From contig CM034134.1 of NCBI GenBank assembly GCA_019914995.1, positions 3,180,145 through 3,244,144 on the forward strand: a stretch of DNA of 64,000 bases. The letters run 5' to 3'. The stretch comes from Acanthochlamys bracteata. Taxonomy: Eukaryota; Streptophyta; Magnoliopsida; Pandanales; Velloziaceae. Positions within the stretch are counted from its first letter, which is position 1, and every line of letters starts with the position of its first letter. Under the pieces are notes generated by a model. That model saw only the letters and a list, made by a program, of their open reading frames with translations. It did no database searches and was not told where the DNA came from. The position numbers and the translations under genes are program-made. This document shows, piece by piece, positions 34,401-47,240 of this stretch.

Positions 34401-34968
34401 TGAATAATAGTAAAACTCATCTAGATCTGTCTTACATGGCTAGGTTGAACCTACTCGACTGGCTACTACTGTTAATGGACAGCGCGAGCTACTGCCCGAA
34501 CCACTTGGATAGGCCATAGGACAGCCCGTTTAGTTCGACCCATTTTTTCACCTCTAGATTTAGTATGTGGCATTAAAGTGTTAGGTTGCATTTGGTGACA
34601 TGAACCAATTGATGAAGCGATTGGACTGAGCACAATAAAGTTGTATATGCTAGGAGACTAATTGCAATTGCTTATAGGAAGCAATTTAGGATTGGCATTT
34701 GGGCTTCTACAAGGTATTTTCTACAGGTGATTTTTTTTAAATTGATAACCCTTTCTACTAATAAACAATTTCTTTTAACTTTACATTTCAATTAAGTTTC
34801 CTGTACATTAACTTTTATGATCAAAATATTCCTAACATTTACCTATGCATGTTCGTACTATCATCCCTAATAGAACCATCCACTCAAACTCTCGATCAGC
34901 CGAATCAATTTTTCACACAACCAAAGCTAGCATTGCTCCTTACTGTAGCAACATTTGAACTCTATCTT
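34401..34968. other. No recognised gene
   Basis: AT-rich filler between the gypsy LTR and the CACTA 5' end. It may include the diverged end of the LTR. No motif recognised. Confidence 0.4.
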
Positions 34969-35475
34969 CACTACAACAAAAATAGTCTTTAGCGATTAAA
35001 ATTCGTAGACTAAAAAGATTTAGTTGGTAATCTCACAATATACCAACTATCACACTTCTAATCAATAAAGTTTTAAGTTTGCCGGCTGAACAAAGCCATA
35101 GACATTAAGTGAAGCACATTGTCGACTCAAGAACTCCTCCGGTACTCCAACAGCATTGGCAAAAATTACCGATTGGAGTTTCTCTCTATCAATATGGTGG
35201 CTGCTGCATGGCTCTCGGTCTGAAAAATTAATTAAAGTTTTAATAAACTCATTGAAATTAATTCTAAAATAGTACAGAAAAATTTAACTTTCGAATGTTA
35301 TATGCTAGATGTACATATCATACTAATAAAATTTCATAAACTCTTCATAATATTTTGTATTTCTTCAAAATAGACGACTAATGGATGGTAGCTATTTAAC
35401 TAATTTTTTGATTAATTTGAAAAATAAATTATATCCCTTTTTTATAAAATCTTGTGCGTATAACACTTGGACTCT

Positions 35476-35660
35476 GTTGAATCCAAAATAGTGGTTTAGA
35501 TCTTTAATTTACAATTTAAAATTATCTTTTTGAAGGATAGACTTTGTCACCTTAGATAGAGATATTTTCATTCTATATTCCAATCATTCACAACTCGTTT
35601 GCTAACTTTCCCATTTCTAAGTTGTAAATTAAAGATCTAATCCACTACTGACATTCAACA
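35476..35660. repeat. 185-bp imperfect hairpin in CACTA 5' region
   Basis: The arm at 35489-35520, containing TAGATCTTTAATTTACAA, is repeated inverted at about 35618-35649 with about four mismatches in 32 bases. The symmetry continues outward through TGTTGAAT (35476) and ATTCAACA (35653-35660). The loop is about 95 bp. This could be a small MITE, a palindrome of CACTA subterminal sequence, or a foldback RNA. No target duplication was identified. Confidence 0.65.
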
Positions 35661-35812
35661 TAGATAAATTATTGTACAAATAAAATTTCATGCAAATCAT
35701 AACAGAAAATTAATGTACGGTTGTTTTTTAATAATCATTTTGGATAAATCGGGGAACTAAATTATATCTTATTATTTATGAAATTTTGTGTACACTAATT
35801 TGGTTGTGTAAT

Positions 35813-38470
35813 TGTAACACCCCATACTTTACACGTGGGCTAAGCCCAACTAAAACCAACTAATTATAATACTAATCTCTTTTCTTAATTTTTCTTCTAA
35901 CTGCCACCCCCTTTTTCCTTCTTTCTTCCGACGTAGCAAACCCCCCCCACCTAGCCTCCCTTGAATCCGGTAATCGTCCGGCAGCAAATCTATTTCTACG
36001 GAAGAAAAAGCATCTCCTCCACCTGCAGAACTGTCTTCATCTCCTTCTCCTCGCCGTTGTGTTTTCTCTAGCTTTCACCACGCGAGGTTAAGTTAGGGTT
36101 TCACCGAACCTCCTTGCCGGCCGTTCGGTTGCAGTAAGCAACAAAAATTCATCCCATTATCTCAATAATGCTATTCTCTTGTAAATTGAGCTGAACTTTA
36201 GCTTGTAAATCTGAATTGCATTGCCGGGTAGACGACATCGTTTTGAACGATTTTCGGCCGCCGGCTTGCAATTGACGTCTTGGAGTACTTCTCTAACTCA
36301 GTGGTGATGATTTGCTTCTCGCAGTTGCTTGAATTTTCTTCCGGCAAAAATCTCCTCCGGCCAGCACTATTCAAGCCGGAATCCGATAGTCAAGTGGGCC
36401 CACTTGCAGGTGAGTTCAATTACGTGTTAGTGTGCGTTAGACGCTACTACTTAGATGGATAATTAATTAATTTTTGTTTAGGGGATTGTTAAGTTGAGAA
36501 TTTGGTGATTTGTTGAATGTTCGAAGCTATTTGGAGTACGATCGTATCGTTTAAATCGGTAAGTTTACTAATCCTCTAACGTTAGTATATTTGAGTAGTG
36601 AATGGAATTAAGTGATTGGTTGTTTGGATGAAATCCTAATATGAGATTCCGCCGTTGCGGCAATGTGCTTATAATGGATTGTGTTGTGTATTTTGGTTTC
36701 AAGTTAATTCTGTTTAAAGTATTTAAGTAATAGATGTGTCCGCATGTCTAATAGGATTTCATGAAGGACTTGGGTTGAGTGGTATGACTTAGAGTAACTA
36801 GAAGTCTAAGTGATCGCGAGAAAACAGGTGAGGGTTACCGTGCCTTTCTTTCCTTAGCTTATGGTAGGCTTCTAGCAAAGATAATATCTGCTTTGAAACC
36901 TCAGCATATCTTACCACTATCTATTTATAATTATTTCTCATGCTTGATGATGTCTGTATGTTTGAGGCATGCTTGTAAAGAATTTACTACGAACTAATCT
37001 TAGTAGTATGCGGCAATTAAAGGTTTTACCATTTGATTATGTTTATAGCATTAAAGAATGCATTTTTCACTTGTAAAGCATGCTCATCAAGAATGACAAT
37101 TATTATAATCATGATGCATGGTAATTTTAGATATGTGAGAACTCACATATTGTTGCATATGAGTTTCAAGCATAAGAGCATGTAACATTGCGTACCTACA
37201 TGTGCATAACCTGATTGTGATGGAAATCCAATAGAGGTTTTTAAGCCTGGTTGATCGTGTTTGTACATGCATAAGTATATGACCTATGACTAATGCCGAT
37301 ATAGGCTTGACCTTGATTGACATGTTAAGCTTGGACACTCGCGCTGCACGAGGGCAGCAAGTCAGGGGCTGAAATCAAGACCCCAATGGGTGTGAGGCAG
37401 GCACCGACCTATGGCTATAGTATTGTTAGTCCCTTGTGCGAGAGAGTAACACCACGGCCCATCTGGTTCGATCGCCCGGATAGTTGTACCTCGTCGAGGC
37501 AAAAGTATCTTATTTGATAGATTGAGCTGGAGACTGAGTCTCGCTCTATGTTATATATTTATCTTCCTAATTCTATAACTAGTGTTACATAATGGATATA
37601 GATAAATATGCATGCATGATATCATATTAGACATGTTTGGATAATGCACGATGCATGTATGAATGCATAATGGTATTATAGCGTGCATGGTGGATTTTAT
37701 TTTATTTAGGATGCCACAGTGAAAAATGCATAAACTATATTGTTTGTTGTTATAGTAAATGGCACCTAATGAATATTATTGTAAAGTAATATAGTGTGAT
37801 CTCTTATACTGCATTAGCCACATGTCAAGCTCTCTGTACCTGTCCTTATTGGGAACTGGGTTGGTATGGAATGACCTAGGACCCGATAGGAAATCCATTC
37901 CATGCACAGCTATATTGCAATCTTAATAATCCATTGTATTCAAAGCTATATATAATCTTCACCACATCAAACATCTTTTGAACAAAAATAAAACTTTTTT
38001 ATTTCATACAACGTTACATTACATTCACCGATGAAATTGATTCACTGATGCATCAAAAGGCTTGTTTTGATCTATCGTTGCATCTGTCGCATGTAGCGGA
38101 TAGAATTGAAACAGTTAGGTAATGCATTAGAAAGCCTAAATAATGCATTATGTTATTTCACCTCACTGAGTCTGGGCTCATCCCTTTTTCTTTCTTTAGC
38201 CTCTCCAGTAATTCCAAGGATTAGCGAGAGTTGACAGAATACAGCGCCGAGTAGTGGCATAGTGCATTGACGGTAGATCTAAGTGCATTTTGTCATATAG
38301 GTAGCTCTGTTATTCTCTACAGATATGCATTTCTCTTATGTATATTTTTTGTTTGGTATTTGGTTTGTAAATTAGTATTTTGGATATGTAATAGGTGTGG
38401 GCGGCTGCCGGTAGCCAATAGATATTTTATTGGTTGGTTTCAGTATTGATATTATTTTGATGGTAGAAAA
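35813..38470 (+). repeat. Long LTR, copy C, 3'-truncated
   Basis: Starts TGTAACACCCCATAC, the cleanest 5' terminus of the family. Blocks in order: GC-richer leader-like sequence (35900-36400), GGTGAGGGTTACCGTGCC (36827-36844), the GGCAGCAAGTCAGGGGCTGA module (about 37352), and CTCACTGAGTCTGGGCTCA (38162-38180). The last recognisable part is GGCGGCTGCCGGTAGCCAATAG (in copy B a GGCTACCAGTAGCC-like block, about 28894). The final 150-200 bp with the TGTGACA end is missing. It is nested inside the CACTA element. Confidence 0.78.
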
Positions 38471-41261
38471 TCCAATACTTGTGCTGTGCTAAATACTTTA
38501 ATTGCTAGTCCTTGCTTCCATTTTTTAATGATCAATTTAAACTCTTTTTATAGCATAGCTTTTGAGACCATAACCAATATTGAATTTGTTTGTCTACAGT
38601 TCTTATTAGCTAAGTCTACACTCTCCTTTTAAATCGTGTTGTACATAATTAAATTGATAAAATCTTTTGCCATTTTAAACAGTGCAATTGAATACACTTA
38701 TATAGAAGATTTTGACTTCATATTTCATAGTGAGTTATGATATCTATCACCTTACAATGCAAAGCTTACAGTTAATCTTAGTATTTTCTTTGTATTGTAT
38801 TGATTTGTTTTCAATTCTTAGGGATGTTTGAGATATAGAGTTATCAAAAAGTCATCGAAAATGCAAGGGTAAAGAAAGAGCAAAAAAAATAAAAAACAAG
38901 AAAAAACTAAAAAACAAAATGCTCGAGTATACTTTATAAAGTGCGAGGGTAAAGAAAGAATAGTTGGATAAAAATAAAAAGAACAACAAAATTGGACGAA
39001 TGCTCGAATATATTTTGTTGTTTCTTAAGTTAATAAGTACTCTTAATTTCTTTGTGTCTTGATGACTTTTTTAAGTTTGATTTTAGTGAGTACAACCTTT
39101 GAAATAATTTTGTGAGTCTCTAAAAATTATATTAGTAGTGGAGAGATGATTTCTTAACAAATTTAGAAATTTTGAATTCTAGACTTCCCTTTAGTTTGTT
39201 GCATGTGTTGTTTGAATGCGATGATTGAGTTAATTTAGTTATTGTACAGTACATTTAAAGGAGTTTGTAGATGATGTTGACTTGAGCAAGTAGGCTTAGA
39301 GTATTCTTTAAGATTTGTGGTTGATTAAGCTATGCGTAGAATTAAGTTCTATGAGAATAGTTTGTCGTTCTATGAGAATAGTTTGTCGAAGATTGGCATG
39401 TACTCCTAAATTATTTTGCACGAGGGTTAGGAAAAATCTAAATTGGAGGAATTTGATAAACATATAATTACTTTTATTTTTAATGAGATTTGACAAAATT
39501 TGAATGTGGTTTTTTCATAGTGAAAAATTTTGTTATACATGTAGACAAAGAAGGAGATTAATGAAAAATTATTAAGGAAGAATACAAGCATAAGTGAAAA
39601 ATCAAATAGTGTATGGTTTTTCTTCCTTGGCTCACTAGTCTTCACTTGGCCACATAGAAGAAAAATCAATCAGCAAAGGGGGATGCTTTCTCCCATGTGC
39701 GCAAAAGATAAGAATCTCGAACTCTCATCAGAAAAATAAAACTCCTATAAACTGATCCGTTTTTCTCGGCGAAATTTTTTTGAAATCCAACTACTCAACG
39801 AGATTCAAGAAGCACACCAAAGAGGAAAGATCCGGAGGAGATTTGATTTTGCTTCAGAAGCAAAATCCTTCTTCAACAGGAGAGTTATAGACAAACTCTA
39901 ATTCTTTTCGGACCAACCAGAATCTGAAAAGGGAGGATGGTCAAGAATAGAGGAACAGAGGCACAAGCGGCAACCAGGACAGCAAACATTAATATTAAAA
40001 TGAGTAGCTAAACTTCGTAATTGGAATTTCGGATGAAACTCTAGTTGAATTTGTTTGAGTCTTGAACATTGTTGCGATGAATAGTTATTGAATGCATTGT
40101 GAGTTGTTAATCTTTATATTAATTGAATTTTTTGAATTTTAGTGCTTGATCAACATTTAGTTTGAATTTTAAATTATTTGTCTAGTTGTGTTCACGAGGA
40201 CCAATTGTAATATAATAAAAAAGTTTTTGAGTAATAACTATAATTAGTATTTTCTAGATCAAAGATGGCATGATCACATGACTTCTGATTTCACAATTTG
40301 TAAATGCATCTCTTATTTACTTCTAAACTGGACCAAAGATAAAATAAATTAGAGATATGTGATTCTAGGCTGGACCAAGGTTAGGATTATAATTTGAAAT
40401 CTATCCTAAGGACTTGACCAAGGTATTATGTACAAAATCTTCACAAAGTGAATAATAATTTCACACTTGTACCTGCTGGATAAACTATTATAGAATATCT
40501 AAAATTTTTTAGATGACTTTAGCCATATCAAGAGCCAACTTGGCCCACCTCCAATTTTGCTAGGCTGTTTTTCACTTAGGCATCAACCCTAATCCCATCC
40601 ACTACTAACCCGAGCCTACCCTAACTAGACAGCCCAACAATCTCCCCTTAGCAACAGGTTAGGTGACTTAACTCTGCTGGAATTTTATACCAGTTGCAGG
40701 AACGAATTCACAAACTAAAGTGATTAGTCAATAACCAAGGGTTAGCATCTCTCACATATAAACACATACTTATTCCAGCACCTAACCAATATGGGACTAT
40801 TAAGAAGCGTGATTTGTTAAGCCCACCAAACTAGAGCCTATTGGCTCAACACGGGCCAGTTGATGGCCCATCTACAAGTTAGCTAGTAAGTTTTTCTTTT
40901 CCCTAAGCCCCTCCATTAGTAAAATTGGGCCTAATTCAAATTGGAGGCCAACAAATATATTGATCAAGTAGTTATGTGGAAGCTTGTATGTTTTGAAAAA
41001 TTGTGTTAGTTATATGGAAGTTCTATGTGGAAGTTCATTTTTGTTTGGATTGTATCATGAATGTGGGATGTCGCACGTTTATAATTAGTTGCCCATACTC
41101 TTCAATGGAGGGTGGTTTTTCTCCATTCTGTTTTGGGCAATTTGGTAAAGAAAAAATAAGGATTAAGAGTATCAATTAATCAACTTAAAAACCTCTATAA
41201 AAACTAAACAATCAAATATTAATGAGTAACTCCAATTTATTGTTATACATCAATTTAGTAA
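38471..41261. other. Retroelement-like non-coding sequence, unassigned
   Basis: About 2.8 kb without a supported gene. AT-rich runs with repeated GAGGGTAAAGAAAGA and CTCGAATAT/CTCGAGTAT motifs (38860-39015) and the later GGGGGATGC block (about 39680) are reminiscent of 3' regions and LTRs of Tat/Athila-type gypsy elements. I could not confirm a purine tract, PBS or LTR pair. A 21-bp unit TTCTATGAGAATAGTTTGTC(G) is repeated twice in tandem at about 39348-39389. Confidence 0.35.
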
Positions 41262-42600
41262 GTGTGTTTGGACAAGATACCTTTATTATCGAATAAGATG
41301 GATGAGAGTTGGATACATAACACTGACAAGCTAGCAGAGGTGTGTACAAATGGTGTCGCTCTTTTAGCTAAAGAAGATATAGGTGGTGCGCTTGACATGC
41401 ACATAACCATGTCTAAATTGTTTCAATGGATAATCACAAGCTTTTGATAAAGTATATATGCATTTACTTATCAATAGATTGAAGGTTTTCTACACTACGT
41501 AGAACCTTCATGAAGAAGCCACTAATCAGAGTGATGAGAGTCTAGATTGTCGTGGAGGTACCTCTCCAACAAGATGTGTGAAGAGGATGAATATGACAAG
41601 ATGTTTCAAAATTTTTGAAGGATATTCCTAAGGGTGGTCTTGTCTACTTAGGGATCCCTCAACCGAGTAAGGGGTTGTCTCTCACCAGTCACCTCGGTGG
41701 TGAAGGGTCAAAGACTATTATAGGTGAAATTGATAGATATGATACATTATTGGAAGTGAATAGACAATATACGAGGGATGTACAATCTCAAAATATCCTT
41801 CAATGTAAACCTATTGCATGTGACGTACTTAACCATTGGAGCAATAAAGGTTTTAACATATTGTTTGAACTTTTGAATGATGCTTTTCCAAAAGGAGCAT
41901 TTCCTTTAATCTTCTTACTATCAATGTAGGAAGGTTCTCAAAGACCTAGGCTTGCAATGGGAACCTACCATCGCATGTGAGAATGATCGTATTCTATTTA
42001 GAAAGGAGTTGGAAAATGAGAAGAAATGCCCCAAATGCAATCAATGTATCAAAGTGGAAGGTTAATGATGACAACGTTGAGAAGGATTCAAAGAATGATA
42101 TGAGAATTAATATAAACGAACAACATAATGATGGAGAGAAGCAACTGGCGAGAAAATTATATCTTTTGATGTAATGTTCAACCCTTAGGAAACACAAACC
42201 AAGCTTTAAAGTTCGATGGTGTTTTGAATGAGATTATGAGTTTGACTTATTGGAAGGGCAATCAAGTGTTTTTATTCAAGTGTGAATGGTTTGATCTAAA
42301 GCACCGAAAATTCATCAAAGTTGGTTATGACTTTATGAGTATTAATATCACAAAAAAGATGGTATCATAGTGATCCATTTGTATTTCCTATGAATTGCAA
42401 TTGAGTGTTTTATGTTCGTGATATGAAACAAGGCAACCAGTGGGTTGTTGTATAACAATCCAACGTCGATCTTTGTTTTATCTATCGTTATTTACTAAGG
42501 ATGGAGATGAATGTTTCACTGATGTTGCTAATGTAATTGTACAAAATGATGCCTACAAAAAAAAGGAATGTTGAGTGTTAGAAGTCGAGGCAATGGCAAA
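41262..42600 (+). pseudogene. CACTA TNP2-like transposase, core missing
   Basis: TNP2 is the DDE transposase of En/Spm elements. MDESWIHNTDKL (41301) resembles the start of the N-terminal transposase-associated domain. ILQCKPIACDVL (about 41795), LFELLNDAFPKGAFP (about 41860) and, after a frame change, KVLKDLGLQWEPTIACENDR (about 41930-41990) with EKKCPKC (about 42023) match the region before the catalytic core. The next recognisable part is FDGVLNEIMSLTYWK ... LFKCEWFDLKHRK (about 42210-42320) and VFYVRDMKQGNQWVVV (about 42410), the C-terminal DUF4216-like domain. The catalytic part that normally lies between is absent, so the gene is internally deleted. Several stops, for example at 41927, 42172 and 42367. 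Confidence 0.72.
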
Positions 42601-42859
42601 GAAATAGATCGTTAAATAAGATAGCAAAGTTGATTATTAAGTGATTGAAATTTTAGACGACGAAGAAGAAATTTGTCAGGATGACATTCAAAATCAACTC
42701 TTAGATGAGTACAGTGGCAACGATTAAACTTTAATTTACATGCGAGAATTAACTCAATTCTGTATGAAAATATTTATAATTATTTAAATCATGTCATCCA
42801 AACTTTTCTTTATATGAATCACGTATGCATGTGTTATTGATTTATGGCTCGCAATGCTA

Positions 42860-44190
42860 TAATCAACAGAAAAGGATTTGATGTATAAGCCAACAATCTT
42901 ATTATATCTAGCAGCACTGGTAAGTATTTTCTTATATTCCATTACTTTCCATTTGCGGAACCTTGTACTTTATACCAGGTTCCGTAGATGTACAATCATA
43001 ACATCCACGAGCAACCAACAATGTAATGAGTTAGAAAAGTATGGAATGAGGAACAAGAACAAGGTCAAGCTCGAAATATCAGAGGGCGTTTGTGGACTGA
43101 TAGGCGATCACTACGTGTGGTTCCCAATGGAAATGGGGTTCCTTATTTGATAACATGCTTCAATAAAGAATATAGAGGGTTCGACTATGATTAGGACGCA
43201 CTCAAGAACGAGATTTGCTAAATGATGTGTAAGTATATAGTACAACAAAATGTTTTACATTTGAAATATTAAAGGCTATGCATTTCTATTCAGTATTTTA
43301 ATTTTGTTAACAAGTATAATTATTTATTATAGGAAAAGTTTGAGTTGATTTTGTCCCAACCAGAGAGTATGACATGCTTACATAATACTAGTCTAGACCA
43401 TTATAAAGATTGGTGTTACAAATGACGTGATTATTATAGGAACCAAGGTGGTGGAGAGGGGGCCATAGTGAAACCGCATAAGAACTTTACTATTCCACCT
43501 ACAAGGTGGAAGAGTGGATCAAGCTCTGTTTCTTGTTTGATTGCCCGCATACAATCTACCTGCAGACTTTTATTTCTACCGAGCACTAGAAGGTCGTATT
43601 GGTTCTTTAGTTAATCACTCTTATTAGAAATATCATACGGACATAAACTGGCATTTTTTATTTCCTTCTCAAATTTGCATAATGTTGATTTGGGAACTAT
43701 AAGGAAACACAAATCAATTGCAAAAGGCAACAAGGGGGGTTGTGTTTTTGACAAAGCACAATCAAATAAGGCAAGTCATCTGTTATTAAAATAGATTGAA
43801 ATTTGTCATTTTTAGTCATAAGCTGCTAATGTATCTGTTGTTTTAAATAAAAATATAGAACCAAATGTTAGAGATTCATATCAAATCACAAGAAGGTAAT
43901 GTTATGAGCGACAAGGAGATATGCCAGAAGGTTCTTGGAATAGCTTCTACATATGTCCGTGGTTAACGATGTGGGCCTAAGCAACCTTGACTTCAGCCAA
44001 ATGCTGCTTAATCAAGTCGAGGTTATTCAAACAAGATATTACACGAGCAAATTGCAACTCTAGAAAAAAGAAATGCAAAGCAAGAGGCTGTACTGATGAA
44101 TGCAGGCATCGGATCCAAGAAATTGAAGAGAAGATGGTAATGCTAAAGATGTTCAATCTACAAGCCTATAGTGTAGAGCTGAAAAACTAA
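42860..44190 (+). pseudogene. CACTA TNPA-like (plant transposase Ptta/En/Spm) remnant
   Basis: Pieces in several frames: ISEGVCGLIGDHYVWFPMEM (about 43077); a QPESMTCLHNTSLDHYKDWC segment (about 43357); RKHKSIAKGNKGGCVFDKAQ (about 43705), which fits the 'aKaNRak.gg..h..Gs' box; EICQKVLGIASTYVRG (about 43916), matching the 'ei...vlG...gYvrGlG.gp' box; and a Gln/Glu/Lys-rich helical tail with EIEEKMVMLKMFNLQAYS (44122-44178). TNPA is the accessory DNA-binding protein that recognises subterminal repeats. It lies downstream of TNP2 as in typical CACTA elements. Not translatable as one protein. Confidence 0.65.
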
Positions 44191-44454
44191 GTTCGTTTTT
44201 TATAGTCACTATGTCTTGAGAACATATCTTGATATGTTTGAGATTATAAATGTATGGTTAGTCCTTTATCTTGATAGTTGTTTATGTCGGAGAGTGTTCA
44301 TTGTTGATTTTGAATTGGACAGTAGTTTTATTAATCAATGGTTGACTTTAGTGCAATGTATTGTGAATGTTGATGTATATGTGCATGTATGGTTAATTTC
44401 AAGAAATAATCCTAAAAATAGGATAAATATTACCTAATAAACATAGAATTCACT

Positions 44455-44918
44455 GTCTAGAGTCAAGTCGGTAATATTACTGACCGAAAATTAGTCGGCA
44501 AATTTTCTAGTAAAATTACTAACTATGTCATCAAAGTCGGTAGTTTACCGACCGGTAATGCGGTCTGTAGTTTACCGATTTAGAAATAGTCAAAAATATA
44601 CTAAATAGTTACCAAGACAGAAATCACTGATGACTAATTAGTAATCGGTACATTTGTCGACTGAATCATAGTCTATAATATTCACAACTTTATAGTCAAT
44701 CGCTACTTAACCTACTTATCTTTAGTATGTAAACTACGAATGAACATGTCCAGTTGGTAATTATTTTGTATTTATCGACAGAACTAGTTCTTTTGATGGC
44801 AATTGAATTAGCGACATTGATTTGCATACCGGATGTCCAGTTGGCAAAGACCTTTGCCAACATTTTTTGGACAATCCAACTGCTTGCCAAGCCGGTAAAG
44901 CATAATTTTATTATAGTG
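44455..44918 (+). repeat. CACTA 3' subterminal repeat region
   Basis: Repeated GTCGGTAAT/TACCGACCGG/TTACCGATTT motifs in both orientations (44465-44660), further GCCGGTAAAG near 44891, then the terminus TTTTATTATAGTG. These are the probable binding sites for the TNPA-like protein of this element. Confidence 0.65.
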
Positions 44919-46619
44919 CTAGCACATAATATTTGATATTTCTCTTCCCTTTATATCATCAATAAAAAGGTGAGGAATAGGGATTGATTTCTTGACATGT
45001 ACTATTCTCTCCCTCTCCCTATTTGCATATATATCATCTCTTTACTCATTCTCTTGCGTTAGTAGGTTAATTTCTGTAAAGAATTTTAGTTTTTCAAAAT
45101 TTTTCACAAACAAAATTTTTTGTTTGAGAGTTACTTTTAAATATAGAGCTATTATAAAATAAAAAATACTTTTATCTATTTTAAAAATAAGCTCTTTTTT
45201 TAATTTAAAAAGATAATAAAAATAAAAAATAATAATATCTAACTATATCAAAATTTTTTATACTTTTTAAATTACTAAATAAATTGTCAAAATCCTTATA
45301 AAAAGTGTATTGAAAAGCAAAAACTATAAAATTAACAAATATTTTTTGAAAAGTTTAGCCAAATGCTGCCCCAAAATAAATGCACATTAGCCATCTGTTT
45401 CAATCAATGCTTACACGTATCACCTGCAAAACCATTCTTCTATTTTCTCCCCCTCTTTCTTGCCAAAAAAGAACCGGGAGGCATATAAAAGTCAAAGCAA
45501 TAACTAGCAGCAATATATGTAATGGAAACTGTGACACCATTCAACATTCATGGATCAATATCATCAAAGCTTTTGGGTCAAACTAGAATAGAAGATAAGG
45601 AAATTACCTCTTAGTTTTCCTTATAGCACTTCATAAATATTACCTGCTGAATTCTTATGCATGGTTGAAGCTTTGCTTGTACTTCTCCTAGTTGTTAGAG
45701 GTCATCTCATGCTGTTCAGGTGTGTTTTTGCTATTTACTCCTGTTAGAACTTCAGTGGTTGTTTATCTGTTGTTCTGTTCTCTTGAATCGTCGTTCCTTT
45801 GCTTAATTGTATAGTTTCTCATACTTATATAACCAAACCTGCATTATTGAAACTACCTTTTCTTGCCTTCGTTTGTATACAAAACGGAGAATCCACTGAA
45901 ATCATGAAATATCATCAAAATCATCCTCAGATAGAATTTCACACGCTGCCATCCTTCAAAAAGAGATTCTCTTCTTTCCCAAATTTTTTTTGGGTCTTAG
46001 GCATTAGTAATTCTAATGGTTCCTTTGGGAACCCACATCATTTTACTTTTTCTTTATTTTTCTTATGCCAACAAGATCAAATCAAGTGGCACTTTTTGCC
46101 AGAATAAAAACATGTGATAAAAGGAGTAGAAGAACATGCACCTACTCAGCAAACTTCACAGTTGGCATACAACTTACTGTTTGTGCATAGATATGGTTGT
46201 TAATGGTTCTCATAGTACAATAACAACTTGGTTTCACATGATCGATGCCACCTTTTCTAAATTCGAGATCCAAGCAATGCATTTAATCATCTTTTCCTTT
46301 GACAACTTTTGCCAAAGAATCAAGCAATTCAGTGTTCTTAACACAGATTTTGCACTTCATTTCTCAGCAAAGCATTTTCGGCAATAAGTTGGCTATGCAT
46401 AACAGCACCATTTTAGTTCACGCAATTTTTTTAATTTTGCATTCACATTCGCATTCTCAGCAATCAGTCTCTCATTCACAGCATGCAATATTATTTTCAA
46501 ATCTCAAAAGTTGACAAATAGCTCATTCATTACACATCCAATATTTCATATAGATCAATTGATTTGTTTTCACCGTGTTCTTTTCCATCATAGTTCTTCT
46601 CATTCAGTAAATTCAATTG
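44919..46619. other. No recognised gene
   Basis: About 1.7 kb. An AT-rich block at 45060-45378 ends TTAGCCAAATGCTGCCCC, which looks like one terminal repeat of a non-autonomous DNA element, but no matching left end is visible. The frames at 45799-46708 are pyrimidine-rich without domain motifs. Confidence 0.35.
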
Positions 46620-47240
46620 TGTCACAACCCGAACCCAGGCCATCACCAGCACTAGTCCAAACTAGACCTACGTCAAATTTGGATTTTGTCCAACCCAATA
46701 AGCCTTAACTACAACACCACTCCTCAACCACATTTGTCGAATTTCTCAAACTTTTTGTCAAACGTCTCCTATAAACTCAAGGGAAAAACTTAACCAACAA
46801 ATATAGCACTCCACTTATCGAATGACAATACATACCCAAGAAAAAACAATGGACATAAAACCATTATACTAATACCAAAACTATTGGTCTAAGTAGCCAT
46901 CACTACCTAATCTAGACTCAAAAGTAAATATCAATACAACCCAAGATAACATAATACACTGCTAGAAAGATATAGGTCCCAGGAAGTAAAAGAGCAAATT
47001 ACATGCAATATAAATAGTTAGAAATAGATGAATTCCCTTAGCACATGCATCTGCTAAAGATGCTACGGCAAGTCCTCGTCTACTAGATATCTGGAGGACG
47101 CCAAATAAAAGAAAAAAGTGAGCATAGTCTCAATGAGGTGAAAGTAGCAAAATGTACCGACTAAAATTACTACATTACCTAGTGTTTTGTTTATGATCAT
47201 TCTATATGCAACAAAATGCAGCAATAGAGCAGATCAGTCC
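46620..47240 (-). repeat. Long LTR, copy D, part 1 (3' end)
   Basis: Minus-strand member. At its low end TGTCACAACCCG (46620) is the reverse complement of the ...TGTGACA terminus. It contains the AGCATAGTCTCAATGAGGTG block (about 47120-47139). It is interrupted after AGTCC (47236-47240) by copy E and resumes at 49754. Confidence 0.78.

Larger units (their letters stand above)
34969..44918 (+). mobile_element. CACTA (En/Spm) transposon, internally deleted and invaded
   Basis: The left end CACTACAACAAAAATAG (34969) and the right end, whose reverse complement is CACTATAATAAAATTATG (44918), differ at only two bases over the first 13, both C/T changes. The right end has GTCGGTAA-type subterminal repeats (about 44465-44900); the left has related TTGGTAATC and GCCGGCTG motifs. 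Inside are TNP2-like (41262-42600) and TNPA-like (42860-44190) remnants in plus orientation. Flanking triplets CTT and CTA match at two of three, so pairing these two ends is likely but not proven. A long LTR (35813-38470) and other repeats lie within. Confidence 0.6.

Noticed and set aside
40538-40953. TTGGCCCACCTCCAATTTTG near 40540 and CAAATTGGAGGCCAAC near 40940 as TIRs of a 415-bp transposon
   Set aside because: The match is interrupted by an indel, there is no convincing flanking duplication, and nothing inside resembles a known element.
45060-45378. AT-rich block ending CCAAATGCTGCCCC as a complete MITE
   Set aside because: No matching left terminal repeat and no target duplication could be found by eye.
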